Shown piece after piece: positions 35,545 to 45,934 of a stretch of DNA of 64,000 bases (position 1 is the first letter of the stretch; each line of letters begins with the position of its first letter). Source of the stretch: Undaria pinnatifida (taxonomy: Eukaryota; Sar; Phaeophyceae; Laminariales; Alariaceae); assembly GCA_012845835.1 (NCBI GenBank), contig JABAKD010000017.1:734001-798000 (forward strand). Reading direction: 5' to 3'. The position numbers and the translations under genes are program-made. Below the pieces are notes generated by a model, which made no database searches, was not told where the DNA came from, and saw nothing but the letters and a program-made list of their open reading frames with translations.

Positions 35545-36660
35545 CACACTTCTACTTTCTCCAGCTTCTGGACAAGCCCATGGTCACAGGTGTCGTCCCT
35601 TCTCCCACACGGTTCTTGCCTTGAATTGTTTCGCGCATAGGGTTCAGCAATCCCACTGCGCGTCTATTTTTCATCGAGTGTCGCTAAGGCCATTTCTTAT
35701 ACAGTCGGATTTGTCAATCGAAAACGGCCGTTTTCGACTGAAGCCCGAATATGGCTTTCTTTCACATTGTACAAGTCGAAAAAAGGCTTTTTCGACTCAA
35801 CCGAGATTTCGACTGGAACCTCCAGTCGAATCCTCAGTCGAAAAACTTTCCCCTTGAATTTTGAACCCATCGCAATGCTCATGCCACCACAAAGCACACA
35901 CCCATACGCCCACACACCCATACCAGCAGGTACCACACAGCAGTATCATACAACAGCCCCGACGCTGCCTTTGCTCTCACTGCTGTTGCTTCTCTTCGCA
36001 AGTCAGCGTGGCGCGCTCCTAGCTCCTAGCTCCGCTCTCCAGCACATGTATCACACGACAGCTGTAGCGGGCGGTATCGATGCCGTTTTGCCGACAACGG
36101 CTACGCCTGCTGTAGTAGCTTTGGCGGCTCTCGGCTGAGTGCAACGCCGCGGACATGATAGCTTTGGCGGCTTTCGGCTAAACCCAACGGCACTAAACCG
36201 CTTTGGCGAAGGTTCTTCGCGAGGGAAGCACGTGTTGCCGCGAAGAACGAGCGAAGCACAGCTGACAGAGCTGTCAACCGATTCTCGACTGCCATACAAC
36301 AGTACAGCAGTACTTCCTCCCACCAACTACCTCTAGGAAGAACACTAAAACTATAAAATCGACTCGACTGACGAAAGGAATAGGGACCAGAAGAATCCGG
36401 TCGAAAAAAAGTCCAGTCTCAAAAAGGGCCGTTTTCGACAGTGGACAGGCGGAATCCGACTGTGTAAGAAATAGCCTACCTCACGCTCTCGCGCTTTTCG
36501 CGAGTCAACTTGTGTTCAAGCAAAATCCCAGCGATTAAATACAAGTATACTACACACGGGGGGACTCGGACTCACGACACTAAACTATAGTCTAAGGCAC
36601 CTAGTCTAGTCTATATACCAAGCTCGAGGATAATAACCCGATACGACGCCGGGTCGACCG
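35545..36660 (-). mobile_element. tRNA-derived SINE, copy split by a TIR element
   Basis: The 3' half (35545-35686, tail at the left) and the 5' half (36477-36660, tRNA-like head at the right) together match the SINE at 5674-6005. The head keeps GTATCGGG..CCTCGAGCTTGGTATA and GTGAGTCCGAGTCCCC. It also contains an extra ~33 bp of TAGACTA-type sequence absent from the 5.7-kb copy. Confidence 0.75.
35687..36476. mobile_element. 790-bp non-autonomous TIR element with TA target duplication
   Basis: The ends are GGCCATTTCTTATACAGTCG and, reversed, GGCTATTTCTTACACAGTCG; both continue GATT and then GTCGAAAACGG. TA flanks both sides. The related SINE at 5.7 kb serves as an empty-site paralog, and its length across the junction fits a single TA. 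TA duplication suggests mobilisation by a Tc1/mariner-type transposase, which is not encoded here. The inner region is GC-richer with no transposase frame. Confidence 0.75.
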
Positions 36661-36724
36661 GGGGTATTCTCCCTTTCTTTTGACTATTTCCGTTTCTGCA
36701 ATGTAGAACTTGCGGCGATGGTGG

Positions 36725-37055
<331 letters not shown>

Positions 37056-37187
37056 ATAAAGGTTACGGCAGCGGGATACCTCAAATTTTCGTTATCGGGT
37101 TTTCACCACAGTAACAGAGTTTTCTGAAAAATGAGAAACGGAGCCTAAAATGAGAACCAAGCGTTATCTCCAGAACCATGTGGTGTA

Positions 37188-37559
37188 TGTTACAAGGCTT
37201 AGTTTGGGTAAGCTATCGGTTAACCTTTTGCAAGTGGTCAAACGGACTAATACCCCACTAATACCTTAACAAATGGCGCCGTCGACAGACCATGGGTATT
37301 TGGGTCGTGGGTTCGATCCCCACATCCACCATAATTAACTTTTTTCAGATTTTCCCATGGCGAACTTGAAAAATACTCTCCCCGGTATACCCAAGAAATG
37401 AAATGGCTTGGATAATTGACAGGTCCGCCCGTATATCCGACCGACCTGCTATCCCGCCGTTTCAGGGGGGGGGTGTGTTATAAGGCTTAGCTTGGGTAAG
37501 CCATTGGTTAACCAGTTGCAAGTGGTCAAACGGACAAATACCCCACTAATACCTTAACA
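37188..37559 (+). mobile_element. Very small TRIM (terminal-repeat retrotransposon in miniature), 372 bp, looks structurally whole
   Basis: The LTRs at 37188-37271 and 37476-37559 are both exactly 84 bp, begin TGTTA and end TTAACA. They differ at 7 positions (about 8%), so the insertion is not recent. Two bases after the left LTR comes a primer-binding-site-like TGGCGCCGTCGACAGACC. A G9 polypurine run at 37465-37473 precedes the right LTR. TGTA (37184-37187 and 37560-37563) is a 4-bp target duplication. The 204-bp interior has no coding capacity but contains GTGGGTTCGATCCCCAC, a tRNA T-arm/B-box-like hairpin. As a TRIM it must have depended on another element's enzymes. Confidence 0.85.
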
Positions 37560-37619
37560 TGTATCAGAGAAACACAGCAGTCACATAAGTGATTATCTCT
37601 GTAGTCTATACGTCACGGA

Positions 37620-38930
37620 TGAAAACATGTTTGCGATTTTAAAAATAATTTTCAAGGACGTCAGCCGTGAGTTTGACGAATTTCAGGTCAATACTCATCT
37701 TTGCAAGCTGCGTTGTTGGTACTCGTAATATACTATATGATTGAGTGTTAAATTAAAGGTGGGGGACACAGAGTGCCCCCTGTAGGTCTGCCAATTGAGC
37801 AGGTCCTCGTAGAGTACTCACTTTCGTTCCTTCGTAGAGATATAGCTTTATTCGTTTCCACCAGAGCCCGGGATAGCTTCTTGTAGTGGTACTCCGAGTG
37901 GGGGATGCGTGGTTGGCTGGTGTTGGGAAGCGTGCTCCTCATGGGTTCCGGTGCCCTTGTTTGGTCTATCCTCATGGCTCGCTGGATAGACTCAAAGCTT
38001 ATACATTATTTCCTCTACATTGAACTCTAAAAGACAGACAAAACAGGCCCTTGGCACATGGTAGCGCAGGGCAAAGCAAGTAGAGCAGGTAGAGCAGGTA
38101 GAGCAGGTAGTGCAGGTTGTGAGATGTGGGGCGTCCTGCTTGTCCCATCATCGTCACCTACATATCGCCCATCTATGATGGCCTTGACGTGAATGTGACA
38201 TCTAATGTCACGTGGTTTCACCACAACCATGACATGGTTTCACGTCGAATCTATAAACTATTCTCCTACGGAGGGCACTCCATTACATTCTGAGATCGGA
38301 GGCGCGTGCCTCCGATCTTGTTACTAACTTCCCCGAATATAAACCACCAACCTTATCATACGAAACCCATCCAAATGATCTCAAATTCGGATACCTACAG
38401 GCCTTTCGAGGCCGTATCTTAACACTAGCCCACCCTGATGAGTCGCATATGCAGAAATATGGGAGATTCGGGGAAACTCCGGTTCTACGAACTAGACCAT
38501 GAATGAGTCGAAGATGAGGCTCCTCAAACCCCTGCCGTCGACGCCACATGTTAAATTAAAGGTGGGGGACACAGAGTGCCCCCTGCAGGTCTGCCAATTG
38601 AGCAGGTCGTCGGAGAGTACTCACTTTCGTTCCTTCGTAGAGATATAGCTTTATTCGTTTCCACCAGAGCCCGGGATAGCTTCTGAGATCGGAGGCGCGT
38701 GCCTCCGATCTAATTCCTAACTTCCCCGAATATTAACCGCCAACCTTATCATACGAAACCCATCCAAATGATCTCAAATTCGGATATCTACAGGCCTTTC
38801 GAGGCCGTATCTTAACATGAGTTTGTATTGGGAGGTGTCTTATTTTTTGTCCACTATAATGGTAAGTATTGGCATTTATATTTTAGGTGGAGAATTTTGA
38901 GCTAGGTAAAACATCACATCTATTTTATAA
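37620..38930 (-). repeat. TATA/ATG cassette repeat, copy split by TRIM 2
   Basis: 37620-37745 and 38818-38930 together match the cassette at 35325-35541, including the ATG, the MSIDLKFVKLTADVLEN peptide phase and the TATAAAT. TRIM 2 sits between TGAG duplicates. Confidence 0.8.
37746..38817 (-). mobile_element. TRIM 2: miniature LTR element with 124-bp interior, nested in the cassette
   Basis: The left LTR (37746-38424) and right LTR (38549-38817) begin TGTTAAATTAAAGG and end CGTATCTTAACA. The left copy carries about 410 bp of extra internal sequence; the shared parts differ at only about 3%. Read on the minus strand, TGGCGTCGACGGCAGGGG follows the LTR by two bases (primer-binding-site-like) and AGGGTGGG precedes the other LTR. 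TGAG flanks both sides (4-bp duplication). Each LTR holds the hairpin AGATCGGAGGC-GCGT-GCCTCCGATCT. The interior is too short to encode gag or pol. Confidence 0.8.
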
Positions 38931-39189
38931 ATATAGTAGTTTCCACTATACTGCTTTATCATATACCAGGTATTATGTATGGTTGGCGGTTTATTTGTTC
39001 TTCTCCCCCCCGGGGCTTTAATATCGGGAAGAGTACGAATACAGAATATTATAAGTTATCTATATGTTGCTCTTAATACAGCATTCGAGAATTAAAGTCA
39101 TCTACTCCCACCCCCGAAAGGATTAAAAACTCTGTGGGACACGAACCCACGGTTCCAAATTGATACGCTGTCACTCTAGTATTTAAATG

Positions 39190-39270
39190 CATGTACCAGT
39201 ATATATTTTCAGGACATCGGGTGTGAGTTCGACGAATTTTGAATCCGCTTGCTAATACTTGTACTTGTTT
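39190..39270 (-). repeat. Diverged partial copy of the TATA/ATG cassette
   Basis: The minus-strand reading AAATTCGTCGAACTCACACC then CGATGTCCTGAAAATATA gives KFVELTPDVLKIY. This is the cassette peptide in the conserved phase, without the start codon. Confidence 0.55.
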
Positions 39271-39340
39271 GGTGCGGCGTAGCACACAGCATCCCGTTGG
39301 GGATTTATATGGAAAGTTGAACGCATCAAACAAAGCCTAT

Positions 39341-39377
39341 GGCTTTCTTTTTTTATTGTATCCTCCGGCGGATGGGG
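39341..39377 (-). mobile_element. 5'-truncated mini-retroposon copy with 9-bp target duplication
   Basis: On the minus strand only the 3' terminal hairpin (CCCCATCCGCCGGAGGAT) and an A-rich tail are present. AAAGCCTAT at 39332-39340 and 39378-39386 flanks it. Truncation at the 5' side plus a target duplication is the hallmark of target-primed reverse transcription. Confidence 0.7.
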
Positions 39378-39386
39378 AAAGCCTAT

Positions 39387-40228
39387 CACCGCATGGAACA
39401 TGGGGGTCACATGCGCCAACGACCCCGAGTCATTGCAAAAAAATAGTGTACCAGCGCAACATCAACTTCGAAAAATACGGAACTCGTCGATGCGCGAGAT
39501 GATGTAGACTATGTGCTCTCCATCTTTCGCCCCCGAACCTTTCTCATCCCGAATCGCTGGCCACACCAGACGGAGACAGCCATGCACCCAGTGGCCTACC
39601 ATTGGTGCCTCTAGATATATATGAGGCAAGGTCTCCAGTCCCCACATGCATGAAGTCCGCAGTGCCGATGGATGGTGAGTCGGTGACAATGGTCTCCCCC
39701 TGTACAAAAACGCGTACGCAGGATGGTGGGTCGGTAATAATGATCAACCCCGGGTATAAAAACGCCTTGACATGTATAGAGTCTAGTCTAATAGTCTATT
39801 AAAACTCGTTTGCACTCGATTGTTGATAAAAGGAGTCTGTACGTAGAGAGTATGGAGGTTATCAGCCCTTGTGCACCCCCAATCTCTGATATCCTCATTG
39901 GTGACAAGTGGCAAGTGACAAGAGAAGGGATACCATACCAGCAACGATAAATCGCAGAGACACCCGTTCGTGGCACCGGCTAAGTTCTGAAGTTAAGCCG
40001 GCGCGTTTTGTTAAACTATTAGACAGACTGTAGCGTCAGACCGATGTGTCTTCTTCGTCCATCCAAACACCACGGACGATGCTTCTGTTCTTGAGTTGTT
40101 GAGTTTACCACCATGTCTCGGACCTATTGGCTAACAAAGCGTACTTGTACGCGTACCTTGTCCTTATCTAAGGCGCACACCACTTTGGCGCTAGAAAGCA
40201 ACAAAGTGCCGGCATGGGGGGTATGGTA
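39387..40228. other. Unassigned; weak 5S-like and TAGACTA sequence
   Basis: No gene. TAGTCTA-type motifs occur at about 39781-39799. Near 39945-39995 there is a short stretch with CACCCG and GAAGTTAAGC, reminiscent of 5S rRNA but not convincing (see rejected items). Confidence 0.3.
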
Positions 40229-40410
<182 letters not shown>

Positions 40411-40744
40411 TTGATGTTCAGCCAATCTCGCCAAACCAATTCAGTTCAGACCGAAATAATAAATACCTGGTATAGCGTTTCGAGCTGCCTCAACATCGGT
40501 GTCACGCGTTAAAGCAAAGTTATCGTCTTTTCTGCTCTAGGCTGCCTGCTGTGCTCCTTTGGCGGAGATAAATTGTTTCATTGTGCGGAAGCTCGCTGTA
40601 GCGCTTTCATCAAGACTTGTTGGCAAAACTTTTTTATCCTCTATGTGTAGGCGACGACGAACAATACACGCGCATTCTCCATTCGATGTGCCAGGTCCCA
40701 GGCACCTGATACGTACCTGGTATGATACAGCAGCAGCGCTGCCT

Positions 40745-43700
40745 GCTGGCTAGTACCCGCGTTCTCCAGGCCACGATATTCTTTTTCAATGGCCTGGATT
40801 CAGAGATCAGAATATTCGTCGGTGAGCACTTTCGAGTACGAGTTCGGCGTCAAGAACTCACTCACCAGGCGCGAGGGTAGGAGAGGGTTCTTGTGATGTG
40901 GGGCTTGATGGTATAGTGCATGACCAATACCCTCCTGTGCAGCCATCAAGACAACAGTCCATGTTGTATACCCCCCTGATTGCGCGCGGTTTGCCCCTGG
41001 TGCGTCTCAGTTGAGCTACGCTGTCATTTACAGTCTGCGGTCTGCCAATTCCTGCCTGGTTGCGAGCAGTCTGCGCCCGCGTGAGCCCCAGCTTTTGTGG
41101 CTCGCCACCATCACCAGCTCCTGAGAAATAGTCCATCAGTCCTCGGGGGAGTTGATGACTAAGAATCGGGTGCTGGTGCTGTTTCTGGTGTGACGGCGGC
41201 GACGACTGTGACTGCGGCGGCTGTGCCAGGCCTGGTGCCGCCCTTAACAGCACCAGCGACGGCTGTCCCGGCCCCGGTGACGCCCTTGACGGCACCATCC
41301 TTGACGGCTGTGCCGGCCCCGGTGACGCCCTTGACGTCCACAACGGTGACGGCTCTGCCGACTCCATGGACGCCCTCAACGGCACTGGTGACGGCTGTGA
41401 CGGCACCGGTGACGTACTTGACGTGGATGGTGACGGTACCTGTGACGTCGTTGACGTGAACGGTGACGGTTTTGCCGGCCGCGGTGACGCCCTTGACGGG
41501 GTGCCGGCTCATGCCATACCTCCCCGTCTTCAGTGTGCATCTGCGCCCCTGACAAACTCAGCCCAGGTGATGGGGTGTGCTTGCCTCATGCCGCAGGCAG
41601 CAACCCAGCAAAGGCTTCCCACGGATGCTCCCAAGTAACATCGCGGGTGTACGACCGGCGGCTGGACACAAACAACACCTTGCAACAGTCCCTCGGGTGG
41701 TTGCTGCCGCTGTTCAAGGAAAAGCAAGCCTGTGCCTTCGGCTCAGATTTCAGCACCCGCTTCACATGGTGAAACCCAGGCTTGAGAAATGGGAGCAGTC
41801 GCGGGAACGGTGCCCTACCGTACAGTGCTTGGTAAGGCGACAACATGCCCGGTTTGTCGCTCACCCTCGCCGACACGTTGATGGCATCACTCGCGTGCAC
41901 GCACGCTTCCGCCCACAGAGGCCCTGTCGGCGGCAGAAGCACGCCGCCGAACAGGCGGGGAGCCTCCAGGCAGGACGCCATCGCGGCCTCTAAGACTAGG
42001 GCAATCATTCGCTCCACCACGCCGTCGTACTTTAGAGAGTCTACTGGCGTGTATTCTCCGCGGATACGGTGGTGGTCTAGCAGCGTCATGAACTCACCCT
42101 TAGTGAATTCCGTACCGTTATCTGAGCGCAGGCACTCCACAATGGATGGCGTGCCTTGTGTCCGAATGTCAGCCAGAAAACCAGCGAAAACAGCGGGCAC
42201 GTCGGACTTTTCCTTGAGGAAGTAAGTCCATCCAAACCGAGAAAAATCGTCCACGATCATCATTAGGTAGTGGTGACCACCAGACGACGCAGAGCGCTTT
42301 CCGGACAGGTCTACAAACAGACGCTGAAACGGTTTGGTCGAGCGACTGTTGGTAGATCACGGCACAGGCATCCTCCTCCCCTTGGCTTCGGAACACCCAG
42401 CACAAGGGACCAACTCTCATAGCACTTCTACATTACGTTGGCGCGCCGTCTCGCGTAAGGTTTCAGCATGTGAGAGGGCTAGAACAACGTGCAGATCGTT
42501 AATATCGATCCGTTGCTGCTTGCCGGGGACCAATACTGCGTTAGACATAGGGGGGTCGGTTATCCTAGTTGCGGAGATGTATGAGCCAGCCTCCCTGCGT
42601 ACGAATGAAACACCCCCCCCAAGCATGTAACCCCCCGTGGTGTCTATGGTCACCCGGCAGTTTGACATCACAGCGTGCAATGAGAACAAGTTAAACTGGA
42701 CTCCAGGTACGTATGCCACATTCGTCAGTCGTACGTGCGTGTCACCACCCTGGCAGTGCATCAGCAGAGACAGCTTGCCAAAACACTCGACGCCCATCAT
42801 CGTCATGTCACCTATCACTAACCTCTCCTCACCTCTCTGAGGGGGCTTACAGTCGAACATCACAGTGGGGTCCCCCGTGACGTGATACGAAGCACCAGAG
42901 TCGGCAACTCACTCATCTCTACCGCTACCCCCAGAAAGGTCACGAGCCGTCTCCTTCATTTCATAGGGGTATTGGATTGGTTTAGCAGTCTGCGCGGTGA
43001 GAACGTGTGGATCATCAGACGTGCTACTGCTCTGCGTGGACTCCGCTGCCCCTTGAGAGTCATACGGGGAGTACACGGTCGAGGAGGCGTATGGTGTTGC
43101 TGCTGCGGCAGCGTACTGCGGAGCATAGCTAGTCGGATCGTAGCCACCAGCTCCAGAGGGCTCATGGTATGCTCCGGCCTGCCAATTTCCGTCGTATGAT
43201 GCTGGGGGGGAGTATGAACGATGCAGCGTGCGCTCCAAAACAACTTGAGCTAGGTGGGTAATTTTGCGCGACGTGTGCGTGTGCGTGCGCAGTGCATTGA
43301 GCGGCATAATTCCCCGGCTGCTGACACTTGAAGCATAGCCGGGGAGCTATCGGGGTACCTCTACATGGCGGTCCCGATCCTGCTGGTGGTGGGGGTCTCG
43401 GTGGTAGCGCACCAGGTGGAGGTTGAACTGGTACATATCCCATCGGGGGTACATCACCAGCATTCCCAAAAGGGGCCAACCTCGAGTCATCCCAACGCCA
43501 CTGCCCATATACCGGATCTGAACGGTACGTTGGGCCCACTACACCGCCACCACCACTTCGGTGCTGCCGCTGCTGCTGCTTCAATGACAGCTGCACGAAC
43601 TCCTTCTGCTCTTCCCCCTTCGTCTCTAATTCCACCATAAAACGTTTCTCCGTCTTGAACTGCTGCTCCTGCTGCGGCGGCGGCTGCGGCTGCTGCTGAG

Positions 43701-44110
43701 CAGTACTCTCACTCCCAGTCTCAAGTACTGGGATTACGAGCTGTGACTCACATCTGGCCACGCCTGTTCCCCTCTCTGGTACCTGAGACGGATGAGAAAT
43801 ATCTTGCATTTGCTCCAGTCGTAGAGAGAAGCTTGAGATCTCGAGGAGAAGTTGCGACTACTCGCGAATGATGAGTTCGCTTTCCTCAATGCGACCTTCG
43901 ATTCGATAGAACTCGTGCCATCCTGCCGAAATCTGGTCTATGGTCCGGAACCCATAACGGAAACCACCCTGATTTCTTTCTCAAGTTGGTCCTGTATTAC
44001 GAGCAGCTCTTCCAGCTTGCGCATCTTGGCCCGCTGAAAGCTCCCCGCTCTCGCTGCCAACGCCTTCATGGCCACAACGCCCATTTTTACCTCTCCCTTA
44101 GGCATGATTC
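40745..44110 (-). mobile_element. Copia-type (Pseudoviridae) LTR-retrotransposon fossil, 5' two-thirds
   Basis: On the minus strand, from right to left: a gag start near 44.1 kb and a Gln/Pro-rich gag with a CCHC-type knuckle near 43.3 kb (CFKCQQPGNYAAQC). The protease and pre-integrase region follows near 42.4-42.9 kb (LTNVAYVPGVQFNLFSLHAV). Next comes the integrase core near 41.7-42.3 kb (VDDFSRFGWTYFL; LRSDNGTEF), then a Ser/Pro-rich linker. The first residues of the reverse-transcriptase region lie near 40.8 kb, beyond which homology stops. RNase H and LTRs were not found. It is broken in several places. Confidence 0.85.
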
Positions 44111-45934
44111 AAATAAGGCACCCAGTTCGCTCCCTTTCACAACGAGGGCTGTTTTTGTGATATCTCCAGCTAGCTCTCTTCCGCAGAAGAGCCTACGTCA
44201 CTCAACACCCTTTGCTTCGAACAGGGAAAGTGCAGCGTACGGTACGCGATAATTATCGTGTTTGTTGATCCTTACGAAGCGTAGGGGACTTGCCCGTTAA
44301 GCAGACGATAGTGGGGTAGTCGAGTCACCGGTATGAAGACAACTATAAGACGTACATATGTATTACGTTGCTCCTAGCCAAGGCACATCGTGGAGGGACG
44401 AAGATTCACTCAGTAGAAGAAGCACAACGAGGAGTGGCGGCGAAACACCCGGAATACTTCCACCATCGGTACGATGTGGCCACCCTATCCCTAGAAACCC
44501 CTGCTATACTCAACCGTCATCATATCCGTATCATATCCAAGCATACAATCAACAGTACCGGACATGGCGTAGTCAAGTTAAAGATTCAACCATCCTGTCG
44601 AAATTAAGTATTCGACTTGTACTCTTACTTGGTACTAACTGCTATATTTCGCAATCTCCAAACCGTGCACAACACCGGTCGCTGTTCCCGCTCGCCCCGT
44701 ACAAAGAGAACATGCAACACTCTACGTACAGCTTTGGTGAAGAGACAACGCATTCCACACTCCCAGTGGCTGACCTAGTCGGTGTAGACGTTATCGGCGT
44801 AGACGTTCTCGGTGTAGACGTACTTGATGTAGACGTCGTTAGATGTGCTTGGTCCGATGTCCGTCGCTGCGGACTTGAGGCTTAACTTTATATCTTGGAG
44901 TTGGAGACGTAGGTGGCTGCCTTTTCCTCAACTCGTAATGCTATCATCAGCTCCGCCTCGATTGTTCATTATGCAGACAGTCTCTGCGTCTTGGACGCGG
45001 GTTTTATGGGCTCTTTGTTCAGGATGGAGAAGAAGCCTGACGTTGGCTTGTGGGTGTACACGAAGGCCGGAGATTTCGCCAGTGGTTGTTGACTGTCCTG
45101 TGTTGATTCCGCAAATCCTGTCTCGGGATTTTCCCACGGCTTTCCTTCTGTTGTTGTGAGCGTGTGAACCTCCTTCTGACGATCTGTTTCGTTGTTGAGC
45201 TTAGTTCCAAGGCATGGCTTAAACGCAGCTGGTGCGATTCCGATTGCAGCGGACATTGTCGACCCGTCGACCCTTGGCTCAGCTGACGGTCTGGTGGTCC
45301 CAGATGGCGATGGTCCAGCGATTCCAATGGCCCCATGTGATGCTGTTGGTCCAGCTGGTGCTCCGGTGATCCAAGATGAAGTTGATCCAGTGATCCCGCA
45401 TGCAGTTGCTCCGATGTGCGATGGTGATCCAAATGACGTTGCTCCGAAGGTCCCATGCGAACATGATTTCAAGGTGCAAGCTCTGGTAGTTCCGGTTCAG
45501 GGGATCCCGGGCGGGGCTGATCAGTGAAGTGGATGGCATCCAAGTATGTCGTTGGGGATTTAAATCATCCGGGTTTCATCCTCCGAGATCCAAAACGGGT
45601 CTTTCTCGGTGTAGGTGAACTCCACACGCGTAGTCGGTGGCTTTGTCCCCGGGGCTGTGTTGACGGGGGTGTTGTCGAAGGTATCATCGACTCTTGGATT
45701 GGGCCTTGTACTGGTGGTCTCGTGATGCGGTACACCGGTGTGGCCCAGCCGTAGTAGAATGCACGTCCCTGGGCGAAATAGCAGGTGTAACTCCTGTTAA
45801 GGATACTCCAGCTTCTGGCGGTCATTCTCCAGCCCGTGATCACGAGTCTCCAATCTCTGGTGATGATGACGCCTCTTCTTCTGACGAGGATGTGACAGTA
45901 AGTATCATATCTGATACATTTAACTGGAAGTGAG
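44111..45934. other. Unassigned, possibly more retroelement debris
   Basis: A minus frame of 167 codons at 44969-45472 and a plus frame of 111 codons at 45192-45527 overlap. Both are rich in Gly/Ala/Pro/Ser because of a repetitive GGTGATCCA-like composition at 45290-45480. I cannot assign either. The 5' leader or LTR expected for the Copia fossil would lie at the left end but was not recognised. Confidence 0.3.
44781..44840 (+). repeat. Four 15-bp tandem units
   Basis: GGTGTAGACGTTATC and close variants are repeated four times, translating as a (V/I)GVDV series. Small minisatellite. Confidence 0.85.

Noticed and set aside
37300-37331. Possible tRNA gene inside TRIM 1 (GTGGGTTCGATCCCCAC).
   Set aside because: There is a T-arm-like hairpin, but no matching acceptor strand or D arm at the right distance. 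The LTR, primer-binding-site and target-duplication evidence explains the segment better.
38425-38460. CTGATGAGTCGCATATGCAG followed by AAAT resembles a hammerhead ribozyme core, which would make TRIM 2 a retrozyme.
   Set aside because: The base before GAAA is A instead of a pyrimidine, the intervening stem does not pair properly, and no cleavage-site helix is visible. Retrozyme ribozymes lie in the LTRs, and none is seen there.
39925-39997. 5S rRNA-like stretch (CATACCAGC, CACCCG, TCTGAAGTTAAGC).
   Set aside because: Spacing between the landmarks is wrong, and the sequence after GAAGTTAAGC does not follow 5S rRNA. The last part is better explained as a local palindrome (CCGGCTAAGTTC / GAAGTTAAGCCGG).
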